This document shows positions 6,739-13,110 of a DNA stretch of 64,000 bases, piece by piece. The notes under the pieces are model-generated. The model made no database searches, had not been told where the DNA came from, and worked only from the letters and a program-made list of their open reading frames with translations. Origin of the DNA: Capillibacterium thermochitinicola. GTDB lineage: Bacteria > Bacillota > UBA4882 > UBA10575. The stretch covers positions 108,132 to 172,131 of the forward strand of contig NZ_JAAKDE010000001.1 of the NCBI RefSeq assembly GCF_013664685.1, written 5' to 3'. A program made the translations under genes and the position numbers. The stretch's first letter is position 1. The number at the start of each line of letters is the position of its first letter.

Positions 6739-8972
6739 TTATTTTTTATGTTCGCGCCGGTTTTGGCCAGCATGAGGAGGAGACCGGTGGTGGCCAAGGG
6801 GTAAAAGAACAGGGCGGCAAAGACAAGGCCCGAATCGTTGGCGAGCAAACCCACACCGCCGCCCAGGAAAGCAACAACGAAGAGGTCGGCGGGGAAGGGC
6901 CGGTTGGCCGCCAAAAAACTTCCGGTAAAGGTCAGGACGGCGGAAAGGAAGAGGAAGGTCCAGCGGGAGCCGAGGAGCCGCAGGTTGACTTGGAGTTTGC
7001 GCCGGACAACTTCACTGAGGGCGGCGAAGCCGCGGCGTTTAAAACCCGCAAGTAACAGGCCGAAATGGGATTGCTGTTCCGGTTGGGCAAAGAGATAGTC
7101 AAAAGCCAGGAGGAGAAGGGCAAAGAGAAAAAGGATGAAGAGGCCGACCAAGAGTTGCCGGGCGGAAAAGGACTTCCTTGGGCGGTGAGCAAGGAAAAGG
7201 GCCATGGTGATGGTCATGGCGGTAAGACCGGCACCAAAATTGGCGCCAAGTTGCGGGGGAGAGAGCATGATCACCGCGGCCAGAAAGACCACTGCCGCCC
7301 AGCGGCGTGGCTGTGTTCGGTTTTGGCTGTAATACCAAAGCAACGCTCCCAGCAGGCTGCCTAAAAACAGACCGGACAGTTCGTTGCCGATCCCGTAGAA
7401 ACGGGCGCCGAGCATGGGATCATGCCCGAGAACCGAAGCGGGAAGCAAGGCGGGTTTCCCGCTGGCCCCGATGGGGGTGAGGATGGCCAGGGACACCAAG
7501 GGGAAAAGTGATGTCGTCGTGGGTACCGAAGGAAGCCGGGCTGTTTTGGTTTGCCCCAGGGACAAGCGGCTGAGCAGTTCACTGAGGATAGTCAGGACAA
7601 GGGCGAGGCCAAGCGTTGCCCCCACAAAACCGGGAATGGTCGAACAGGGTAGTTGGGAGGCCAGGTGTAAGGCGGCGGGTTGGGCGGATAAAAAGATGAC
7701 CAGAAGCCTCAGATATGTACGGAGCGGCCGGGTTGGATGCATGGCCGGTAATCTCATTAAAGTAACGGCCAGGAACGTTAAAGGCAAACAAAAGGCAACG
7801 GCGTTCAGAAAGACCGGTAATACCTGGCGGCGGAAACGGCCGATGGTGTTGAGCTTTGTTTCAAACCGCAGTAAACCAGGGAGTGTCCCTTTATGGCCGG
7901 CCGTCATCGCCCGGCCCCAGGTGTGCGCCGGTGTTTCCAGGTTGAAAAGGTGGAAAATGGTCGGGGCGAAATCAACATTGGCCACCAGACCGGGGTGACG
8001 GGTCGTTGGCGAGCTGAGGAACCCGGCGGGGTAACCTTTCCCCCAGATGAAGCAGGGCGTTAAGTAGGAACCTTGTTTAAGGTTGGCCAGGGAGGGGGTG
8101 GGCGTCAGCAAGATAACAATCTCTTGTTCCAGGTCGAGAAGGGGCCAGAGGGTTTGGAAAAATCGATCCAGGCGGCTGAATAATCGCTCCTTTTCAGCGG
8201 TAATTTGGCGGTCAAACAGATAGGGCGCCATGGTTTCAAGGCGGGCAAAATCACCCAACTCCAGGACCAGGAGATCGGCTTTTTCCTTGAACTCCTGGTA
8301 TTTGGCGAGCAGATACTGGTAATTGGTTTCCCAGGGTAAGGGACCGGCCCCCGGTTGCAAGGTGCGGTGACCGACGTCACCATAGTCGACCAGTCCCCGG
8401 TGGTTGGCGGCCAACCACGGGGCAAACCGGTTCGGAGTATATGCGGAAATTCCCTCCGCGGGCGGGGCCGGGTCCGCGTTCCCGATCACGGCGGTACGGA
8501 GTTGGTTTTCGTGGAGCACCTGCCCCAAGAGACAAGGGACGGCCGTCCGGACGGGGGAGAAGTTTAAACGGAAGGCCTCCGGTAGACGCGGTAGGAACAC
8601 TTGGCCCGCCGGAAAGTTTTGACCGCCGGTGAGCTGTTGGTAAAGAAGGCCGGCTGTGACGCCCATCCAAGTTTCATCGGCATTAAGGGCCAGTCCGCCC
8701 TCGAGGTCACTGAGGGCGGGGGCACCGGCGCCCAAGGTGGCATGGGTGTTGCCGGCGCTCCTGGTCCCGGCGGTATTGGTCGTGATCAGCGCACAGGCGC
8801 TCTCGTTGATCCTGGCCCGCAAAAAGGGACCGGCTTCGGTCGTTAATTCCCGGAGGGAAACCCGGTCCAGCAGAAGGATGGTTATTTTGGCGGGGGCAGC
8901 TCCCCACCCGGGTTGGGCAAGGAAAAATATAAGGCTGATGGTCAACAGAAGAACGACGGTGATCCAACGCAA
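6732..8972 (-). CDS. Alkaline-phosphatase-superfamily domain fused to polytopic membrane domain
   Basis: A 746-residue protein. Residues 1-24 are a signal peptide, residues about 28-375 resemble the alkaline phosphatase/phosphodiesterase fold, and about ten membrane helices fill the remainder. The N-terminal domain keeps a metal-type Asp (TILLLDR), a nucleophile-region NTHATLGAGAPA segment, and a VDFAPTIFHLF segment like the metal-binding VDxAPT of the family. The membrane part carries GARFYGIGNE, QLGANFG and LLANDSG, all shared with a paralogue at 33483-35555. It starts at TTG with GAGGAG upstream. The substrate is unknown; envelope polymer modification is a guess. The downstream gene on this strand is the SASP terminator region only. 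Confidence 0.8.
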   Translation of the reverse strand: MRWITVVLLLTISLIFFLAQPGWGAAPAKITILLLDRVSLRELTTEAGPFLRARINESACALITTNTAGTRSAGNTHATLGAGAPALSDLEGGLALNADETWMGVTAGLLYQQLTGGQNFPAGQVFLPRLPEAFRLNFSPVRTAVPCLLGQVLHENQLRTAVIGNADPAPPAEGISAYTPNRFAPWLAANHRGLVDYGDVGHRTLQPGAGPLPWETNYQYLLAKYQEFKEKADLLVLELGDFARLETMAPYLFDRQITAEKERLFSRLDRFFQTLWPLLDLEQEIVILLTPTPSLANLKQGSYLTPCFIWGKGYPAGFLSSPTTRHPGLVANVDFAPTIFHLFNLETPAHTWGRAMTAGHKGTLPGLLRFETKLNTIGRFRRQVLPVFLNAVAFCLPLTFLAVTLMRLPAMHPTRPLRTYLRLLVIFLSAQPAALHLASQLPCSTIPGFVGATLGLALVLTILSELLSRLSLGQTKTARLPSVPTTTSLFPLVSLAILTPIGASGKPALLPASVLGHDPMLGARFYGIGNELSGLFLGSLLGALLWYYSQNRTQPRRWAAVVFLAAVIMLSPPQLGANFGAGLTAMTITMALFLAHRPRKSFSARQLLVGLFILFLFALLLLAFDYLFAQPEQQSHFGLLLAGFKRRGFAALSEVVRRKLQVNLRLLGSRWTFLFLSAVLTFTGSFLAANRPFPADLFVVAFLGGGVGLLANDSGLVFAALFFYPLATTGLLLMLAKTGANIKNKK

Positions 8973-8999
8973 AAAACTTGGCTCCTCACTCGGTGAATC

Positions 9000-9884
9000 T
9001 CATGCGATCATCTTACCCGCTTCCGGCTTGAAAGATTCTCCGACCGTACTTAAAATGGCGCCCCCGATCAGAAGAAGGCCGCCGGTGATCAACTTTAAAG
9101 TGCAAGGTTCGTAGCCGAGCAGAAGGGAGAAAAGGGTGGCAAAGGCCGGTTCGGTGGCCAGGATGATCGCGGTTGCGACCGGGGAAAGCCGTTGTTGCGC
9201 CAGGGATTGACAGAAAAAGGCAATTCCCGTAGCCGGAATGGCCAAATACAAGATGGCTCCCCAAATTTTGGCGCCCATCTGCAGCGGAGCAGACAACCCG
9301 CCGGGGGTAAAGAACCAGGCGATTGTCGCCACCACCGCAAACTGAATAATGGTCAGGGTTGTCGGGTCGGAACCGGCGACGGCGCGGCCGAGGGCGACAA
9401 TATGCCAGGCATAAAGGAGGGCACAAGCCAAAGTCAACAGAATACCCAAGTCCAGGGTGAACTGCTCCGTGGGCCAGGTGATCAAGAGGAGGCCGAATGT
9501 GGCGGCCATTAAACCAAGGAAAGCCGGACGGGTAAGTCTTTTCCGGTAGAAAACGGTCTCAATCAGCGCGACAAAGACCCCGTTCATCCCGGTCAGTAAA
9601 GCTGAGACCGCAGGAGTTGTGTATTTCAGCCCGATCGTCTGGGTGGCGAAGGCGAGCGTGAGAATGAAACCGAGGCCAAGTCCGGGGCGGAGCGCCGGGC
9701 GCCAGTTTTTGCTGATCAAGCGACGGTAAAGGAGGGCGAGAAAAAGAAAGGCGATGGTAAACCGGTAGGCAATGACCGCCATCGGCTGCAAAACGGCGAG
9801 CGACTCTTTGACAATGATGAAAGTTCCGCCCCAGATTGCGGCGGTGAGAAATAAAAGTAGAGCAGAGCGGTGTTTGTTGTACAT
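9000..9884 (-). CDS. EamA/DMT family transporter
   Basis: A 294-residue permease with ten hydrophobic helices in two five-helix EamA repeats. Typical landmarks are AAIWGGTFIIVK in helix 1, AYRFTIAFLFL in helix 2, and TALLTGMNGVFVALIE-like sequence at the fourth helix. Drug/metabolite exporters of this type usually export amino acids or metabolites; the substrate cannot be read from sequence. The ATG at 9884 follows AGAGGG on the minus strand. It is probably transcribed with the downstream AlkP-like gene, 27 bases away. The C-terminus is unusually Lys/Glu-poor and ends shortly after the tenth helix. Confidence 0.9.
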   Translation of the reverse strand: MYNKHRSALLLFLTAAIWGGTFIIVKESLAVLQPMAVIAYRFTIAFLFLALLYRRLISKNWRPALRPGLGLGFILTLAFATQTIGLKYTTPAVSALLTGMNGVFVALIETVFYRKRLTRPAFLGLMAATFGLLLITWPTEQFTLDLGILLTLACALLYAWHIVALGRAVAGSDPTTLTIIQFAVVATIAWFFTPGGLSAPLQMGAKIWGAILYLAIPATGIAFFCQSLAQQRLSPVATAIILATEPAFATLFSLLLGYEPCTLKLITGGLLLIGGAILSTVGESFKPEAGKMIA

Positions 9885-10080
9885 ATGGATCCCTCTTTTT
9901 TACGGTAATTTGGCAAACGGATGTTTCAAAGTCCAGATAAAATCTATTGTAGCATAGAAACTACACAGATGTAATAAGAACAGGAAATCATACCTTCCTA
10001 ACAGTTCACCAGGGGACGCTTGATCATAAGATGGCGTTAGAAGGAAGAGCTTTGTGCTCTTTCGTCAGGGAGGTGAATCA

Positions 10081-10650
10081 ATGATCGTACGGAAACAAGA
10101 TTTGGTTTTGACCACGGAACGGCTAAAAGTCTTAAAAGTGATTGGGGAAAAAGTCGCTCAGGTTGTGGTGGAGAACGAAACGCCGATCAACGCAATAAAA
10201 ATCGATAAGATCGAAGCTCGCCTCGGGCCCTTCGAAGATCATGTTTTCCATAACAAAGTGGTTAAACAAGGGGTCATTCATAAACAGGTCTTTTATGTCG
10301 ACCCGGAAAACTTCGTCCGCCACATTGCCGAAGACATCCCCTATATGTTAACGGTGGAGATTCCGGGGGTGAAGCCTTCCGATTTCGTCGAGGTACAAAA
10401 CCACTTGATCGATATTGACACCGACTTCCAGCTGGTTCCCGCCCGGCCGCGGCGGCACGGCCACGATGGTGATAAAGAGCTCGATGCTGGGTTCCGGGCG
10501 ATTCTGCGCCAGAAAGTGGTCGCCCATATTCTGGTGAAGGTCTCGGAGTGGGCCCAGGTCGATGTGGTCACCGGGGTGGATGTCTTTCCCAAAGTGAACT
10601 CAATGCAACGCGCCTTCTGTGTCCAAAACGTGGTAAACACCCGGTTCTGA
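10081..10650 (+). CDS. SPOCS (DUF3794) domain protein
   Basis: An approximately 190-residue soluble protein made of one SPOCS/DUF3794 domain (KVVKQGVIHKQVFYVDP; AEDIPYMLTVEIPGVKPSDFVEVQ; ILVKVSEWAQVDV). The same domain occurs in SipL of clostridia, which links SpoIVA to the coat, and in other coat/exosporium proteins. The single-domain form without LysM is often annotated as hypothetical. A His/Arg-rich patch (RPRRHGHDGD) separates the two halves. The ATG at 10081 follows GGGAGG. A terminator follows directly, so it is probably monocistronic. The role in coat assembly is inferred from the family. Confidence 0.85.
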   Translation: MIVRKQDLVLTTERLKVLKVIGEKVAQVVVENETPINAIKIDKIEARLGPFEDHVFHNKVVKQGVIHKQVFYVDPENFVRHIAEDIPYMLTVEIPGVKPSDFVEVQNHLIDIDTDFQLVPARPRRHGHDGDKELDAGFRAILRQKVVAHILVKVSEWAQVDVVTGVDVFPKVNSMQRAFCVQNVVNTRF

Positions 10651-10665
10651 CGGCGGTCGTGCAAC

Positions 10666-10701
10666 ACAAGGCAAGGATTCAAATCTTTGCCTTGTTTTTT
10701 T
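10666..10701 (+). terminator. Intrinsic terminator after SPOCS gene
   Basis: A fourteen-base stem (ACAAGGCAAGGATT with AATCTTTGCCTTGT, one mismatch or G-U pair) and a run of seven T. Confidence 0.92.
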
Positions 10702-10741
10702 GACTTTACCCCTGGACAAAAAAGGGAATAATCGATTAAGA

Positions 10742-10760
10742 TTGTTATATACTATAACAA
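10742..10760. promoter_or_regulatory. 19-bp perfect palindrome, possible Rex-like site
   Basis: TTGTTATA-TAC-TATAACAA is perfectly symmetric. It resembles the clostridial Rex operator (TTGTTAA-N4-TTAACAA), but its half-sites are one base further apart. It lies about 60 bases upstream of a rex 3' remnant and may be the relic of that gene's autoregulatory site. Confidence 0.35.
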
Positions 10761-10801
10761 AGTATGCTATATTGAAAAATATTAAAAAAACGGGAATTTA
10801 G

Positions 10802-10969
10802 GCTCTGCTTGAGGGAATGGGTGTGTGGGGAATTTGGAATTTTGCCCCGGTGGCCCTGAAGGTGCCGGAGACCGTCTGTGTCGAACATGTTCATCTCAGG
10901 GAGAGTCTAATGCTCCTCTCCTTCATGCTCAAACAGAAACGGGAGGAAGTAATTAACCAAAAAAAATAA
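10802..10969 (+). pseudogene. Remnant of a second rex gene (C-terminal fragment)
   Basis: A 50-codon ORF (ATG 10817, stop 10967-10969), with homology extending a few codons further upstream to a stop at 10799. The translation contains GIWNFAPVALKVPE and VEHVHLRESLMLLS, which match the C-terminal end of Rex redox-sensing repressors. The pattern is closer to the common clostridial form than the intact rex at 12095 is (LWNFAPVRLEVPPEI). The DNA-binding and most of the Rossmann domain are missing, so it cannot act as Rex. No convincing ribosome-binding site precedes the ATG. Most likely this is what is left of an older rex after deletion. Confidence 0.75.
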
Positions 10970-10979
10970 GGAAACGCCA

Positions 10980-11008
10980 TTGACAACCGGAATAATATAT
11001 TGTATTAT
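10980..11008 (+). promoter_or_regulatory. Sigma-A promoter of tRNA-Lys/Glu unit
   Basis: TTGACA at 10980-10985, a 17-base spacer, then TATTAT at 11003-11008. The tRNA-Lys gene starts 19 bases further on. Confidence 0.8.
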
Positions 11009-11026
11009 AAAAAAGCGTTGTTTTTC

Positions 11027-11102
11027 GGGTCATTAGCTCAGGCGGTAGAGCACCTGACTTTTAATCAGGGTGTCCGGCGTTCGAGTCGCCGATGACCCAC
11101 CA
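11027..11102 (+). tRNA. tRNA-Lys (anticodon TTT)
   Basis: Seven-pair acceptor stem (GGGTCAT with ATGACCC), D arm with AGCTCAG, anticodon loop CTTTTAA between CTGA/TCAG arms, TTCGA in the T loop, encoded CCA end. First gene of the cluster. Confidence 0.97.
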
Positions 11103-11105
11103 TGT

Positions 11106-11180
11106 GGTCCCATCGTCTAGGGGTTAGGACACCGCCCTTTCACGGCGGCGGCAGGGGTTCAAATCCCCTTGGGACTACCA
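11106..11180 (+). tRNA. tRNA-Glu (anticodon TTC)
   Basis: Anticodon stem CCGCC/GGCGG around CTTTCAC gives TTC. The D arm CGTCTAGGGGTTAGGACAC is typical of tRNA-Glu. CCA is encoded. The outermost acceptor pair is G-U. Confidence 0.96.
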
Positions 11181-11194
11181 AAATGATATCAATT

Positions 11195-11222
11195 AAACCT
11201 GCCGGGAGACCGGCAGGTTTTT
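11195..11222 (+). terminator. Intrinsic terminator after tRNA-Glu
   Basis: A perfect eleven-base stem (AAACCTGCCGG with CCGGCAGGTTT), GAGA loop, then T residues. Confidence 0.92.
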
Positions 11223-11232
11223 ACCGGAAATA

Positions 11233-11261
11233 TTGACGCGATTGGAGAACCATGTTATAAT
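11233..11261 (+). promoter_or_regulatory. Sigma-A promoter of tRNA-Val/Asp/Phe unit
   Basis: TTGACG at 11233-11238, exactly 17 bases, then TATAAT at 11256-11261. tRNA-Val starts 22 bases later, so the five tRNAs form two separate transcripts. Confidence 0.85.
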
Positions 11262-11282
11262 CTTTACTACCCGGAAACAACC

Positions 11283-11359
11283 GGTCGCGTGGCTCAGTTG
11301 GTTAGAGCGCTGCGCTCACATCGCAGAGGTCACTGGTTCGAGTCCAGTCGCGACCACCA
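11283..11359 (+). tRNA. tRNA-Val (anticodon CAC)
   Basis: Acceptor GGTCGCG with CGCGACC; anticodon stem CTGCG/CGCAG around CTCACAT gives CAC; GTTCGAGTC T arm; CCA encoded. It reads GUG only. Confidence 0.95.
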
Positions 11360-11376
11360 CTTAAATATAAAAGATT

Positions 11377-11453
11377 GGAGCCGTAGTGTAGTCGGCTAAC
11401 ATGCCAGCCTGTCACGCTGGAGATCGCGGGTTCGAGTCCCGTCGGCTCCGCCA
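11377..11453 (+). tRNA. tRNA-Asp (anticodon GTC)
   Basis: Acceptor GGAGCCG with CGGCTCC; anticodon stem CCAGC/GCTGG around CTGTCAC gives GTC; discriminator G as expected for Asp; CCA encoded. Confidence 0.96.
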
Positions 11454-11462
11454 TTAATAGTT

Positions 11463-11538
11463 GCCAAGGTAGCTCAGTCGGTAGAGCAGGGGACTGAAAA
11501 TCCCCGTGTCGGCGGTTCGATTCCGTCCCTTGGCACCA
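11463..11538 (+). tRNA. tRNA-Phe (anticodon GAA)
   Basis: Acceptor GCCAAGG with CCTTGGC; anticodon stem GGGGA/TCCCC around CTGAAAA gives GAA; discriminator A; CCA encoded. Confidence 0.96.
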
Positions 11539-11553
11539 TTTTATTTAAAGACT

Positions 11554-11581
11554 TAACCCCTGTTTCGGAGGGGTTATTTTT
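11554..11581 (+). terminator. Intrinsic terminator after tRNA-Phe
   Basis: Eight-base stem (TAACCCCT with AGGGGTTA), seven-base loop, T run. Confidence 0.88.
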
Positions 11582-11708
11582 ATGCCGGTAGCTCGCTTTT
11601 AAAGATGATTTCACATAATATTAACTTATAGTAAATATTTATTCATTACAATAAAGTGCGATGGTCATTTTCACCCCGTTAAACCAACAGCAGGAAAGGA
11701 GTAGTGTG

Positions 11709-11936
11709 ATGGCTGATTGTCCTATGCTTACGGGTTGTCCTTTTTTCAACGATAAGATGAAGAATATGCCGGCTACTTCCAACATATACAAACGAAATTA
11801 CTGCCGCGGGGAACATACCAAATGTGCACGTTTTATGGTCCGGCAGACGGTGGGCCCGGAGCACGTGCCCGCCGACCTCTTTCCCAACCAGCGGGAAAGG
11901 GCCGAAACGCTAATTAAAGAGAAAGAACAAGGGTGA
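11709..11936 (+). CDS. Small four-cysteine protein of unknown function
   Basis: A 75-residue soluble protein with four Cys in two pairs (CPMLTGC near the N-terminus and YCRGEHTKC in the middle), then a charged, helical C-terminus. The spacing suggests a metal or Fe-S site. The module resembles short hypothetical proteins I associate with anaerobic bacteria, but I cannot name a family. AAAGGAG precedes the ATG at 11709. A perfect inverted repeat (CAAGGGTG, CACCCTTG) overlaps the stop codon and a second hairpin terminator follows. It lies directly upstream of rex but is separated from it by that terminator. Confidence 0.75.
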   Translation: MADCPMLTGCPFFNDKMKNMPATSNIYKRNYCRGEHTKCARFMVRQTVGPEHVPADLFPNQRERAETLIKEKEQG

Positions 11937-11964
11937 ACTTCCACCCTTGACCGGAAGAATTAAA

Positions 11965-11992
11965 AAAACCGGCCTTTAGCAGCCGGTTTTTT
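11965..11992 (+). terminator. Intrinsic terminator before rex
   Basis: Nine-base stem (AAAACCGGC with GCCGGTTTT), eight-base loop, T-rich tail. Confidence 0.9.
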
Positions 11993-12019
11993 CTTTACGG
12001 ACAGTTAACATAGGGGTTA

Positions 12020-12048
12020 TTGGCAAACCCGTAAAAATGGGTTACAAT
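12020..12048 (+). promoter_or_regulatory. Sigma-A promoter of rex
   Basis: TTGGCA at 12020-12025, 17 bases, TACAAT at 12043-12048. Transcription would start near 12055, immediately before the Rex operator. Confidence 0.8.
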
Positions 12049-12058
12049 TGAGGTGTGC

Positions 12059-12076
12059 TTGTGAAAATTATCACAA
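12059..12076. promoter_or_regulatory. Rex operator in rex leader
   Basis: TTGTGAAAATTATCACAA matches the Rex consensus TTGTGAA-N4-TTCACAA at all but one position. It lies just after the predicted transcription start and overlaps the ribosome-binding region of rex, so rex should repress itself when NADH is low relative to NAD+. Confidence 0.82.
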
Positions 12077-12094
12077 GGAGGAGGGGAGGAACGA

Positions 12095-12736
12095 ATGCCG
12101 GAAGGATTAGTGTCCTTTCCCAAAGCGACCATCGCCCGGTTTCCCCTTTATCTGCGGGCTTTAACCGAATATAGCCACCAGAATATTGTGTTGGTTTCCT
12201 CGGAGGAGATGGCGCAGAAAGTTGGCGTGACACCCAGTCAACTGCGGAAAGATCTTTCTTATTTCGGGAGTCTCGGCATCCGCGGGACCGGTTATGACGT
12301 GTCTTACCTCTTGATGAAGATCAAAGAAATCTTGGGGATGGACCGCAAACGGCGGCTGGGGATCATCGGCGCCGGAAAGCTGGGGATGGCCTTGGCTGGT
12401 TATTCCGGTTTTCAGCAGCATGGTCTGGAAGTGGCGGCGCTATTTGATACAGATCCCACAAAGTGGGGGCCCGTCAATGCACAGCTTGAGGTTTTTCCCC
12501 TTACGGAGTTAGCGGCCCAGCGGGCTAAGTTAGGGCTGGACATTGCGGTGATCACCGTGCCGAAGGCGGAGGCACAAAGGGTGGCGGAACTGGCGGTCGA
12601 AGCCGGTTTCCCGGCCCTTTGGAATTTTGCACCGGTGCGGCTTGAAGTGCCCCCGGAGATTCTTGTGCAATACGAAGATATTGTGGTGGGGGTTTTAACC
12701 CTGTCCCACCATTTAGCAAGGAAGCTTGGTTCGTAG
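12095..12736 (+). CDS. rex: Redox-sensing transcriptional repressor Rex
   Basis: NADH/NAD+-responsive repressor. The winged-helix N-terminus (VSSEEMAQKVGVTPSQLRKDLSYFG) is followed by the conserved linker and a Rossmann fold beginning IIGAGKLGMALA. The C-terminal domain-swapped helix is present but diverged (LWNFAPVRLEVPPEILVQYEDI instead of the usual VPEGVVVENVHL). The protein is 213 residues. The ATG at 12095 follows GGAGGAGGGGAGGA. It is followed after 62 bases, containing a second Rex-type palindrome, by the hydrogenase locus, which fits the known control of hydrogenase and fermentative genes by Rex in clostridia. Confidence 0.96.
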   Translation: MPEGLVSFPKATIARFPLYLRALTEYSHQNIVLVSSEEMAQKVGVTPSQLRKDLSYFGSLGIRGTGYDVSYLLMKIKEILGMDRKRRLGIIGAGKLGMALAGYSGFQQHGLEVAALFDTDPTKWGPVNAQLEVFPLTELAAQRAKLGLDIAVITVPKAEAQRVAELAVEAGFPALWNFAPVRLEVPPEILVQYEDIVVGVLTLSHHLARKLGS

Positions 12737-12753
12737 GGATTTTTTTGTCCCAA

Positions 12754-12773
12754 CATGTGAAATGGTTCACATG
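12754..12773. promoter_or_regulatory. Second Rex operator, upstream of the hydrogenase locus
   Basis: CATGTGAAATGGTTCACATG is a perfect 20-bp palindrome. Its inner 18 bases agree with TTGTGAA-N4-TTCACAA at 16 positions, and the half-site spacing is exact. It lies between rex and the 2Fe-2S gene that opens the hydrogenase locus, so Rex probably represses the locus directly. No clear promoter was found beside it. Confidence 0.75.
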
Positions 12774-12798
12774 CGAAGGCCCAGCAAGGAGGGGTTTG

Positions 12799-13056
12799 AT
12801 GAAAACACTCTCGGTCTGTGTAGGCAGTTCTTGCCATCTCTTGGGATCTTACGAAGTGATCAAAGAACTAAAACAGCTGATCGAGCGGCACGGCCTCGCC
12901 GATCAGATTGAACTGAAAGCCAGTTTTTGTTTGGGCCATTGCCAAGACGGGGTTACGGTGTGTTACGACGGAACGGTTTATACTGCCCTCACGAAAGAAA
13001 AGATCGGTGCTTTTTTTAACGAGTACATTCTGGGAAATAAAGCGAATGACCGGTGA
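12799..13056 (+). CDS. Stand-alone thioredoxin-like [2Fe-2S] ferredoxin
   Basis: An 85-residue protein with the NuoE-type thioredoxin-like 2Fe-2S fold: Cys ligands at CVGSSC near the N-terminus and CLGHC in the middle. It is clearly related to the C-terminal domain of HydA in this window (residues about 590-670, CVGTCC and CLEQC), as if that domain existed also as a free protein. It may carry electrons to or from the sensory hydrogenase just downstream (inference). The ATG at 12799 follows AAGGAGGGG. An upstream ATG at 12745 would run through the Rex palindrome and is rejected. Confidence 0.88.
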   Translation: MKTLSVCVGSSCHLLGSYEVIKELKQLIERHGLADQIELKASFCLGHCQDGVTVCYDGTVYTALTKEKIGAFFNEYILGNKANDR

Positions 13057-13110
13057 CGAGCAATAGTGCCAGTAGTAACCAGGGCAAAGACAAAGGGAAG
13101 GGGAAGAGCG

